Below are positions 10,141 through 20,460 of a DNA stretch of 27,295 nt, piece after piece (position 1 is the first letter of the stretch; each line of letters opens with the position of its first letter). The translations under genes were made by a program, and so were the position numbers. Origin of the DNA: Chromera velia (taxonomy: Eukaryota; Sar; Chromeraceae); assembly GCA_018398765.1 (NCBI GenBank), contig JAHBMJ010003263.1, forward strand, positions 64,719 to 92,013, in the 5' to 3' direction. Below the pieces are notes generated by a model. The model ran no database searches. It saw nothing but the letters and a program-made list of their open reading frames with translations, and was not told where the DNA came from.

Positions 10141-11907
10141 ATGCTTTGCCTGAGGACCGTCCTAGGTCAGCAAGTGCTTCGTCGCTCAGGTAGGTTCAGG
10201 GCAGCACGCCGCCCATCTTCCGCAACACTGAGCACAAGCACGAGCACGGACCTCGACTTCTTCAATCCGTATGTAGACCTGCCCCGGACAGACGCTCAGT
10301 CTTTTCTGAAGGCACTCTCCGACCTCCAATGGGCCCCACGACAGGACGCAGAGCTCGTCAAGCTGATGTCGCAGCGGTTTTACGCGACTGCAGACGACTT
10401 CTTTCCCCCCGAAATCATACGAGTCCTCCACTCATTCGCTCACATTTCATACTCCGACGCCCCGCTCCTCGCAGGGGTAGTCGGCAGAATCCAGGACCTG
10501 CTTCTCGCCCCCTCCCCCCGACGTCTTTCCTGTCTCCTGGGCCTTTTTGCTCAGCTGCACATCTCCCATCCCGCAGCCGTCAATCCCGTGCTCGAGTGGG
10601 TCCCCCGGAAAGTACCCGAATTTCTCGAGGAGATCCCCTGTGTCCTCCGTTCTCTCTCGGCGCTGCATGTTCATGAGAGGAATCTGATTGAACCTCTGGC
10701 CCTCCAAGCTGCCCTCCACTCGGAGCGAATGAAGGCAGACTTCGTTTGGGCCTTTGAGGCTGCCGCCCGTCATGGTGTGGAAGTGGGAGAGGAAACGATG
10801 GAGGAGGGGGTGAAGGCGGTGAAACGTTTTGGGACGTCGAGGGAGGGCGCGATGTCTCACAAAGTTGCCCTTCTTGCTGCCTGTGCCCGGACAGGTCTGA
10901 CGGAGGAGGCAAAGACAGTGCGTGCCTCCGTGCTCGAAGCAATAGGGGACACACGCAAAGGGGGGGGTGCAGCTTCAAATCTTAAGTCAACACGCCGGGC
11001 TCTCTCAGTGCTGAGTACCATGGCATCTGTGCGTCTCCCGGACAGAGAGATCATGGATTGTGCCATGGGAGCGTGTGAGAAAGCGCTTGACTATTCTGTG
11101 CCGTCTCTCTCTCTTCAGGGATCTGTGCATGGGGGGGGATCGGGAGAGGACGGCGGGATTATTTCAGTAGAGGCTCTTTCGCGTGCATGTCTTCACCTTG
11201 CTCTTCTTGATTATGACCCTCGGACTCTCGTCCAGAAATTTTTTTGTCGTTCATCTTCCCCTCATTTTCATTCTCTGAATCTGACCGAACCTGCGTCGCT
11301 TGTTGATCTTCTGTACGCATTTGCACTTGTTCTGTATAAGGGGGGGCGGGGGATTATAGAACAGACAGAGTATGACAAGTGGCTCCGTGCCGTTCTCCCA
11401 CCCGCTCTTTCGTGCTGGCGTCGGGTCTCGATCCAGAAGAGACGGCAGATGGCTCAGGCGCTGGTCGTTCTGAGAGAAGGGGGAAAATTGGGCTCTCTGC
11501 TCGGTGGAGATGAGGAAATGAAAGAGGCCTTAGAAGATTTTTGGAGTCTAAATGTGAGTGAAGGTGAGGGAACGGGTCTTCCTCCTTTGGCCCCTCCGGG
11601 GTTTGTGTGGGAAGAGGGGATTGACGTTCGGTCGCTGGTGCCGACTGCGGTGTTTCAGCTTTCTGAATCACACCCTTTCAGTCAGGAAGGGAAGAGAGGA
11701 GCGAGGGAGGAGCCCCAATTGCTCCTTTTCGGGGGTGTGGAGGATGAATACGTTGCAGGGGATCCCACACAAAAGAACAGGAAGAAAGAGGGAGCTGACA
11801 GAGTTGAATCGAATGACAACCCAGCAGCAACTGCAGAGTTTCGCCTGCAAATTGCGTGTACAGCAATTCAAACCGGAAAAAGACCGCAAATCAACTGGAT
11901 TTATTGA
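10141..11907 (+). CDS. Heptatricopeptide (HPR)/FASTK-like helical-repeat protein, probably mitochondrial, 588 aa
   Basis: Intronless; ATG 10141 lies in a good context (gaaaaATGC). The first 35 residues are Arg/Ser/Thr-rich without acidic residues (VLRRSGRFRAARRPSS), fitting a mitochondrial presequence. From about residue 50 the protein is alpha-helical with a repeat of 36-37 residues. Matching hydrophobic anchors fall at L62, F99, F136 and L172, in ALSDLQW, VLHSFAHI, LLGLFAQLHI and VLRSLSALHV. This period and the S/A/H-rich helix pattern fit the heptatricopeptide repeats of apicomplexan mitochondrial RNA-binding proteins, related to FASTK and OPR families, which are thought to bind or process the fragmented organelle rRNAs. 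I could not see a RAP domain at the C-terminus; residues after about 450 are less regular. Gly codons GGG form slippery G-runs near 10967, 11131 and 11341. Family placement is moderate; the RNA target is unknown. Divergent partner: the HNH gene at 9130. Confidence 0.75.
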   Translation: MLCLRTVLGQQVLRRSGRFRAARRPSSATLSTSTSTDLDFFNPYVDLPRTDAQSFLKALSDLQWAPRQDAELVKLMSQRFYATADDFFPPEIIRVLHSFAHISYSDAPLLAGVVGRIQDLLLAPSPRRLSCLLGLFAQLHISHPAAVNPVLEWVPRKVPEFLEEIPCVLRSLSALHVHERNLIEPLALQAALHSERMKADFVWAFEAAARHGVEVGEETMEEGVKAVKRFGTSREGAMSHKVALLAACARTGLTEEAKTVRASVLEAIGDTRKGGGAASNLKSTRRALSVLSTMASVRLPDREIMDCAMGACEKALDYSVPSLSLQGSVHGGGSGEDGGIISVEALSRACLHLALLDYDPRTLVQKFFCRSSSPHFHSLNLTEPASLVDLLYAFALVLYKGGRGIIEQTEYDKWLRAVLPPALSCWRRVSIQKRRQMAQALVVLREGGKLGSLLGGDEEMKEALEDFWSLNVSEGEGTGLPPLAPPGFVWEEGIDVRSLVPTAVFQLSESHPFSQEGKRGAREEPQLLLFGGVEDEYVAGDPTQKNRKKEGADRVESNDNPAATAEFRLQIACTAIQTGKRPQINWIY

Positions 11908-12680
11908 AATAAAGATTCAACCGTATTATCATCTGTATTAATCTGTATATTTAAAATACTACTATTGAAAAGAGGGTATTTATCAAGGCGCGGCTAGAGA
12001 TGCGGCGATTTATAACGCTAGCGTATAATGGTTACTACTCGTTTAAAGAAACTGCTTTTCAAAATACAATTTAGTAGATGAACCCCCATTTCAAACCATC
12101 CAAGTTACTCTTAACCCTGGTGCATAAAACCAGGGTAATACGCAGCTAATTCTAGCAGCTAATTATACTATATTTAGTATTGTCTGCTCACTATGCCAGT
12201 GGTTGCATCATATGTATGGTGTCTATTACGTAGAGCCTGATTATAAGAGTGGCTTACCCGTTGATTAATGATTTCTGGGATGATTCGGCGGTCACAAATA
12301 GTTATAAACAGTTACAGTACAGTCATACCTCATTTTTTTTTAATTTAGATGATGATGTCATGATGATGATGATGATGATAAGGTAATTTAACCCGCCAGC
12401 CATCGTGTCCCAATGGTAAAGGGCAGTCTGAGCATATATGCATTGCTAGCCTAGGAGCGCGAGCGCTCGCTCAGAGAGGCCACACTGAGTCGACCAGAAA
12501 CTAGCAACCCCGAGAAACTAACGCGTTCGTTTCTCTTCAGGAGGAGGATTGAAAAACTACTATTTAAACTAGTTTAAAAATATGTTAGATATACCAAATA
12601 TAAATTTTCATAAATAAATTAATTACTAGTATTAATATATATATACAGTAACTGCCAGTGGCCTATTTATCTTTTGTTTT
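11908..12680. other. AT-rich intergenic region with short palindromes
   Basis: No gene seen. Contains an 8-bp stem (12114-12121/12129-12136, arm accctggt), a GATGAT run near 12349-12379, the perfect palindrome gcgagcgctcgc at 12459-12470, and a near-palindrome gagaaactaacgcgttcg-tttctc near 12514-12537. Confidence 0.6.
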
Positions 12681-13140
12681 GCATGCTGGGGGCGAGTGGG
12701 GTGCTTTTTGCCCCCCCTTCTACATAGGAGACCAGCGTTTTTCCACAAAAAACTCGTTCTCATAATTGGTAATTTGGTAAGGAGTTAGAAGCTGAAACTT
12801 TGTATAAAAAGACGTTGTAACGATAGAAAAAGAACTATGGAACAGAATTTTTTTATCATTTCTAGAAACATAGGCTGCTATACAAATTTTGTAAGTTTTT
12901 TACCGTTTTTCTTACTATTCAAAACCGTTAAAAAATGGCGTCAAAACCAAAAAATTTGTATAACAGCCTATGTTTCTAGAAATGATAAAAAAATCTGTTC
13001 TATAGTTCTTTTTCTATCGTTACAACGTCTTCTTACACAAAGTTTCAGCTTCTAATTCCTTACCAATTATGAGAACGAGTTTTTTACGGAAATGTACCGC
13101 TTTAGGGGGGCAAAAAGCACCCTACTCACCCCCAGCATGC
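12681..13140. repeat. Long inverted repeat (foldback element or hairpin locus)
   Basis: The left arm (12681-12890) and the right arm (12951-13140) are reverse complements of each other with few differences. The outer ends are gcatgctgggggcgagt and its near-complement finishing cccccagcatgc. Inner segments such as atcatttctagaaacatagg and cgttgtaacgatagaaaaag match exactly. Differences include an 8-nt insertion (taatttgg) in the left arm and a diverged stretch near 12720-12750. The 60-nt centre also partly pairs. I see no open frame for a transposase and no clear target-site duplication. It may be a MITE/foldback transposon or a transcribed hairpin. Confidence 0.85.
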
Positions 13141-14628
13141 AAATTTTCTATATATTCTTAATTTAGCCCTGCTTCTAGGCAGTCCTATAGACCATCGTTT
13201 ATTTGATTAAATGTACAGTTTGTGAATTAATGAAATTGTGATATATCGATCAGCCTGCCACTTTGCAACAGAGAACTAAGGGGCATTTTCCCGAGAGAAA
13301 ATTTTTAAAGAGATTTTTGAATGCATGTATTCGTGAAAGTATACATGACCAAGATTGCAAATAGTCTCAATCATTTGGAGCAGTCACTGAGGTTATTGAT
13401 CAGTAACCATGGTTGAGAGCAGAGGATCCAATTGACAGATCAATCGATTCATCAATCGATCAAGAAGTAGAAGTAAAGTCGGCACAAAGACACATGGTGA
13501 CGCATTAATGAGACCCGAAGTCTGTTCAGTGCATTGATTTGCGAACGAACACAGATTGTAAAAGTGAATGTCCTCCGTCGTAGAATGCAAAAGTGAATAC
13601 CCTCCGTTGTATCTCAAAGTCGTCTCCCTGCTTTTTCTACCAGCCGCCCGAATTCCTACTTTCTGTCCCCCCCCCCNNNNNNCCCCCACCTTCCCTGAAC
13701 TATTGGACACCCTCCCTCCCGGTCGTTGAACAACTACGTAGAAGAGAAGCCGGCCGTCTACAGGCGAACAAGAAAATGATCGCACGCTGCATGATGCTGA
13801 AGGACTTTTGCATGACTGCTCATTGAAAGCCTTCGTCTTACTAAGTTATTTGGAGATTGGGACACAGTCACAAACACTTTTCCTCACTCACTGTGTACAG
13901 CACAACCTCCCTAAATACATTAATTGGTGCGATACCGTCGGATTGTCGGCTTGCGATGTCGAAAGTCCCCGAAAGAGGCCGCCATCAAAGTAACGACCCC
14001 CAGCTGCGGTTTTGTGTTTTTCTACAGAAAACTGCTCTCGTGACTGGATGGATTCGTGGGTTCTTCGCGATTGCTCTCCAGCTGCTTGTTTCGCTCATCA
14101 AACGATCAAGACCTCGAGCGATCTCTTGAGAGAAAATCAACAAAAACAAAAAGAGAGAAGCCGTTCACCAAATCAGCTCAGCTGAATGAGATAAACGTCC
14201 AAATCAGAGAAATGGGAGGGGGTTGTGAGAAAAGAAAAGGAGAAAAAGAAAGAGCAACAGGGAAGGAAAGACAGAGAGAAAAAGAGGCGGGAGAGAAATT
14301 TTTCCTTCCTTCCTTCCTTCCAAGCATTCCTTCAGGGACCTTCCTCGACATCAATTGAACTCGATTGATTGATTCTTTCCTTCCCCTTCTCGGCAGGGAG
14401 GGAGCGCTTCTTTGGTCTTATTTTCTTTCTTTTCTTAATTGTTAACTGGAGCTTTCCCGAACACCTCACCCTTTTCTCCTCGGAACTATGACGTCCTTCT
14501 GACTACACACGCACAACTCGATCATCACACCACCTCACAAAATCAGATCAGACAGTAAGACAGTCTTGCATAAATAAATACGAAAACACGCGCATGCACG
14601 GATCGATCGATACCTGCCTGCCTGCCTG
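13141..14628. other. Intergenic region and Ca2+-ATPase 3' flank
   Basis: No convincing gene. Holds an imperfect 22-nt direct repeat (13561-13582 and 13590-13611), a run of Ns, and, from about 14300, TTCC-rich sequence that may include the 3' UTR of the Ca2+-ATPase gene. Open frames across 13393-13826 span the unsequenced gap and are not supported. Confidence 0.5.
13677..13682. other. Assembly gap (6 N) within a C-run
   Basis: Six N flanked by runs of C on both sides; a homopolymer of unresolved length. Confidence 0.98.
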
Positions 14629-17600
14629 TCAGAGCAGAGGACGCGAAGGTGACGACTCCAACCCATGTTCTTCCTCAACGGGCTGTACGTCTCCTTCCGT
14701 CCCTCCTCCTCCTCCTCCTTCCTCCTCACCTACTTCCTGTGCCCCCCCCTCCTCCCCCTCGTGGATTGCAGGCATTCCGTTCGTATTTCCCAAATGACTT
14801 TTTCCATCGCCCCCATCGGCCCCGTACGAGCCCATGTGCCCTGGGGTCTCCCCAGATGCCACGCCGTCTCTCACCGACGTGAACGTCCCCGTAACGTTGG
14901 GGGGCTGTACGCTGCCTTGGTGGGACATCAACCTGCTTGTATTCCGGGGCAGTGACCCTGCAGTTCCAGTCCTGTACCCGTGTCGGTCCCCGCTGTTGCC
15001 TGTTCCTAGTCCCCCTTGACTCTGCCTCCTTCCCATCTGAGACCCCATAGAAGCAAGGGACTGTCTACGGGCCGGACTAGGAGAAAGGTTCTGCATCGAC
15101 AGACGTCTCTTGATGGACTCACACGACCCTCTACCTCTGAGCATTTCCGGCAGGGTGGGGGGTGCCTCCTGAGGGTCGACTTCCTTCTTACCCGCCGAAC
15201 AGAACAGAGACAGGGGAAGGAAGTGAAGAAGTAGATGCCACAAGAGACTTCCAGCGCCCAGTGCCAGACAGATCGCCCACTGGACAGGAGACAGGCCCTG
15301 CATTGATTCGAACGTTTATTCTTTCATTCATTTATGGATCAGAAAGAAAGGTTTCTGTATCGATTTGCTACCAAGGCTGACAGGGCGATCGTTCCAGGAA
15401 ACGATTGTGCTGAGAAACAAATTGCAAACGAAGGGATTAGAAAAGCAGACAGGAAAACAGACTGATCTTTTGCAGGCCAATCCCGTACGACTCACTGCAG
15501 GGGATGCCGAGAAAGCGCGTCCTGCAAATGTGACAAGTATCGCCTGGCAAACTGAGACCGCCACAAAGACAATGATCCACATGGGATTCTTGTGGATTCC
15601 CTCGAAAACGTTCCACTCTCCATGGATTTTCCGGCTGTTCACCAGATTAAACACTTGCATGAACACGAACGTATTAAATATTACCGTCATGTGTCTGCTC
15701 GGTCCGATAATCTGCAAGCAGATCAAGGAAGAAAGAAGGAAATCAATTGATTCAATTGTCATTTCAGATTCGTCGCTACACAAAGTGACTGACGCAAGTT
15801 TCTGCTTACTCGCAGCACCACACAGGGCTTCCAGAGAGTTGCTGCGGGAAAAGTCTAGAACAGAGCGAGAACTTCCGAATTCCTTCCAAGCACCAAATTC
15901 ATTGGATACACTGAGAAAACGGGAAAGTCGGAATGAGAAGAAAGGACACGTAAGAAGACACACACACACACACTCACACACACACACACACACAGAGAGA
16001 GAGAAAGAGAGAGAAAGAAAGAAAGAGAGAGAAGAGCGCAACGTACCTCTCCCACTGGTTTATAGTCCTTTTCATTGCTGAAGTAGACGAATTCTCTCCC
16101 AGATCTTACAAACTCTTCCCCGTTCCCGAAATCCGAGTACACAGCTGCCCTGAGGTCCCGAGTCCCTTGGGTCTCCTCTAGAGCGTCTGACAGCTCGATT
16201 TTCTGTTGGTCAGAGAGGTTTCCCACAAGAAGGTCAAATGCGTCTTCGCTTTCTGGAATCCACTGTTCCCCTGTTGTCACCAAGATCATCATCAGAGAGA
16301 ATTGGTAGATCGCCTGGCCAACGATACTCCTCCACATCATCTGATTCGTTCCATCAACACACACACACACACACACAGAGGGAAAGCAAACGGGTAAGCC
16401 AGAAGAATGAATCAAGAAATGAGTAAGAAAATAAATGAATAACCAAATGAGTGAGTAAATTATGACATAACGCATGCGTGCATGTATGAATGAAAAGATG
16501 AAGAGAGGCACAAGCACGAGAGAGTGAAAAAAATATTTAAAAACGTAGAACAGGAAACAGTTTTTTAGGACACTTCTCAGGCTGAAGGACGATTGGATGA
16601 ATTGACATGCCGAAACAAAAACAAGGAGGAAAACAAAAGCAACTGCGCGTTCGAGTCGGGTGCAACCGAGACCTTCCAAAACCAGAAAGGTCACGCAGAG
16701 AGAGTCCCATTTCCTTTCGAACTGAGACTCCATAAATGCACACGGTCAGTCCATCAAAGAAAGCTTTAGACTGGCAGAAAAACGAATCTCCCTATGAGGA
16801 GATGCCGATCATCCACGATTGCACTCCTTTTCCCACTCTTAGCTTTTTTTCTACCTGATTGATTCACCCACAAACAGTAGAACCAACCTTGGTAATAAGG
16901 AACTCATCTCTCTTCACGGGCAGCCTGTCGAGGAGCCGTTCGTTGGGGGGCTCCGTGGCCAGAGCGATGGAACCCAGAGAGTCCTGAACAGAACAGAATG
17001 CAACGGAACAGAAGAATGTGACAAATCAAGGAAAGAGTGAGAGAATGCAGCCACGTGAGTCCAGCGTGGAAACAGTACAAAGAAGAAAAGAAAAGAAAAG
17101 GTCACGGACACAACAGGGAAACAAAAAAAAACACCAGAAAGAGAGACTGACCATGATCAGATTGAGCCAGAGCAGGTGGACGGCAGAAAGAGGCGAGCTT
17201 CTGAGGACAAGAGCTGCACATTCGCAGGAATGCATACATGCACCGCTGTGCACATGCAGAGGAATGACACACACGTCCGACCACACAGACAATTAAAAAA
17301 AACACGCGGACAGGCAGCTCGGTAGGTGTAACGAGAGGGATGCGCAAATGAAAAGCAAGAAAGAGGGAACATGTGTTGGAGATGCCACAGAGTGAACTGG
17401 AAAAGCAGTCAGCAAAAAAAGTGAATTTGGAGGACAGAGAATGCGTGCGCCAAGCTTGGGGCTTCGTAGCTGACCCACCCGAGACGAAGACTGTTGCCAC
17501 TGCGACAATGTTGACGGTCAACTGGAATTGCAGAAATCTTTGAATGTTGTCGTAGGTGTTTCGTCCCCACATCACCGCACTTACAATCGATCTGCACAGA

Positions 17601-20145
17601 TTCATTCAGTCACGAATTATTTGGCCATAGCTCCCCAATCACCCAAGCGCAATAGCCCCCCAAGGGCCTGTCTCTTACACAGGCAGCGACAGGCAGAGTG
17701 TGGAAGCAGAGGACGTCTTTTCCGATCAAGAGAAAGCGAGGAAAGGAAAAGCAGCGAAGAGAGGGATACGCTGAAATCTCTACACACAGTACTCTCTTCT
17801 TGATAGAAAGCAAAGACCAAAGAAGCTGACCGACCGAAAGTTGTCATCCAGAAGGATGATATCTGCTGCCTGTTTCGCCACCTCTTTGCCAGCAATGTTC
17901 ATGGCAAAGCCGACGTCTGCAGTAAGTTACATCGTCACAAAAGGTTTAGTTGCAAGCTTATCATTCTGCAATACACACCAACTCTTCGCTCTCACTCTTG
18001 GCAAACGGGCGACCGAAGGACATCGAAGAAGAGTACAGTCTTCCCTATACTCAAGCGCATGCCGATCTATTCAAGTGACCCCCATCTGTAGCCCCCTATT
18101 TGCATATGTACAAAGACCCAACCAATTACGTATAAATGAAAGCGAATACGCTGTGGTCCTACAGTCCACATGCATCTGAGTCCAGAAGCCATTCCATACG
18201 TTCCAGTCATGCATCTAAAGTCCCCCCCTGACTCCACTCTCTGAGAGTCCGTCTTTCTTGCCTTCTCCCCGCCCACCTGCTTTTTTGAGTGCCGGTGCAT
18301 CGTTGGTGCCATCTCCCGTCACCGCAACCACCTTCCCCTCCTTCTTCAGCCCCGTCACAAGCGCGTACTTGTCGTGGGGTTGAGATCGTGCGAGAACCTA
18401 CAGAGAAGAGAAGACAAATGTACACGAGGGTGTATGGGGTGGGGCAATGGAATAATTCGCCGAGGAAGAAAAGGAAATGCCCAAAAGCGTTGCGGAACCG
18501 TCTGTATAACTACTCGTTCAACGATATTGAAAGGAATCCAGGCGGAAGGTGTGACAGTGCACAAGAAGATCTAAACACATACCTGCAGCCTTGGCGCAAT
18601 CGCCTTGAATGCTTCAGGGTCCCCCAGGACATCGTCTCGAATTGCCTGCCACACAGACACAAAAACACACAGATAGATGGACAGAAAGATCAACACAGCT
18701 AGGGGGAAGGTTAGAAAGTCTCCGTAGGAGCCGAGAGAAAGAGATCGTTTAGAACGCAGGGGTTTCATTTTGCACGCCCCTATTTACGACGTGGAAGGCC
18801 GCTGCAATACTTAATTTTTGTCTGCCGCACATGCGAGAAGCACACAAACGCTTTCACCCGAACTGGAAGACCAACCAGAGACATGATTGCAAATCTCACG
18901 ACAGCCAAACACTGATACGCACCTAACTGTCCCTCTCAATATCTCTATCCCCGAATAAAAATCACCTTCCCTTAGTCCGGCAAGCCTCAACAACAAAAAA
19001 AAAAAGCACAAAACCCGCACTCACCTTTTTGTCATTGTCGTCCTTTTTGTCACCTCCTTCCTCCTTCTGCTTGTCGCCTGCTTCCGCCGTTTCCTCGTTT
19101 TCATTCTGAGTGTTTATCTTCTTATCATCCTCTGCGTCGTCACTCTTTTGCTTTGCTTTGCTCTTCTTATCTCGGGGACAATCACAGCATTCCGTCCGGC
19201 ATTTTGCACAGATTACACCGCCGACTTGTCTGTAGAAATCTTTTCCCAGCATCGCTATGTGGCCTTTGCTTTCGTCAAAAATACCACACGTCCGAGCTAT
19301 TTGCTTTGCAGTCTCGATGTTGTCCCCCGTCACCATCCTCACATTAATGCCTGCCTTGTGGCACTGCGAGACCGCATGAGGAACCTCGTCTCTCACGGGG
19401 TCTCTGCAAGCGGGATGGGACAGGGACAGGCAGTGCAGGACACGACATGCAGGGCAAGGAAAGGGAAGGCAAGGAGGTGCAAGAATTAAGCAGAGTGAAG
19501 TGAAGGGCAGAAATGCCTGTGCGAAACTGCATCTGCATGGCAGGCAAGATCTCCCCTCAAAGAAAAGGAGGAGACACAAAAAAGGCACACACACACACAC
19601 ACTCACACACACTCACTCAAACACACGCAGAGGTCAATGCCTCCGCAGGCCACTCACTCACTCACCTGATCCCAGTGATGCCCAGGCACACGAGGTCTCT
19701 CTCCATCACAAAGCCTTCTCCTTCCTGCAACCAGAGAAAACCACAAAGTGGCAGGAAAGCAGGCAAAAAGAAGGTGAAGAGATGAGCCCTTAAGCAATCG
19801 TTTCTACGACACGCAGGAAGCTTCGCGAGGAAGCAGGTGGAAACAGACAGACAGACAGACAGGCAGGCAGGCAGGCAGACAGACAAACAGACGGACAGAC
19901 AAGTAACAAAAAAGAACAGAAAGGGCCCTCCCAACATTGACGTACCCCACCCACCTACACGACGGCCTGACTGACTGACTGACTGACTGACTGACTGACT
20001 GACCTCTTCCTGCCAATTTGGTTCCTCTGATGGGTTCAGGTCTCTGTAGGCCAGGCAAATCGTCCGGAGACCATTTTTGGCCATTTTTTCGATGATGTCT
20101 TTCTCAATTTTGAGAATTTCTGCGGGATTCAGACTGCACACACAC

Positions 20146-20181
<36 letters not shown>

Positions 20182-20427
20182 CCATACACCCATACACCCA
20201 TACACACACACACAAAGAGAGAGAGAGGGAGAGAGAGAGGGAGAGAGAGAGAGAGGGAGAGAGAGAGAGAGAGAGAGAGAGAAGAACGCAACTTACGTCT
20301 CCCACTGGTTTATAGTCCTTTTCATTGCTGAGAATAAGAGCTACAGTAGAGGAGAGAGTGCAAGAGAAACGCAGGGAGAGGACGGGAGACAGAGAGAATG
20401 TAACAGAGAGAAAGGGAAAGAGAGAGA

Positions 20428-20460
<33 letters not shown>

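Noticed and set aside
12404-12480. tRNA-like stretch (cccaatggtaaaggg resembling an A box)
   Set aside because: No B box or acceptor stem; the downstream part is only a GC palindrome. At most a decayed tRNA-derived element.
13393-13826. Open frames on both strands across the N gap
   Set aside because: They contain unknown bases and have no coding character.
19843-20003. Regular short repeats resembling an array (CRISPR-like)
   Set aside because: Simple 4-nt microsatellites in a eukaryotic intron, with no spacers.
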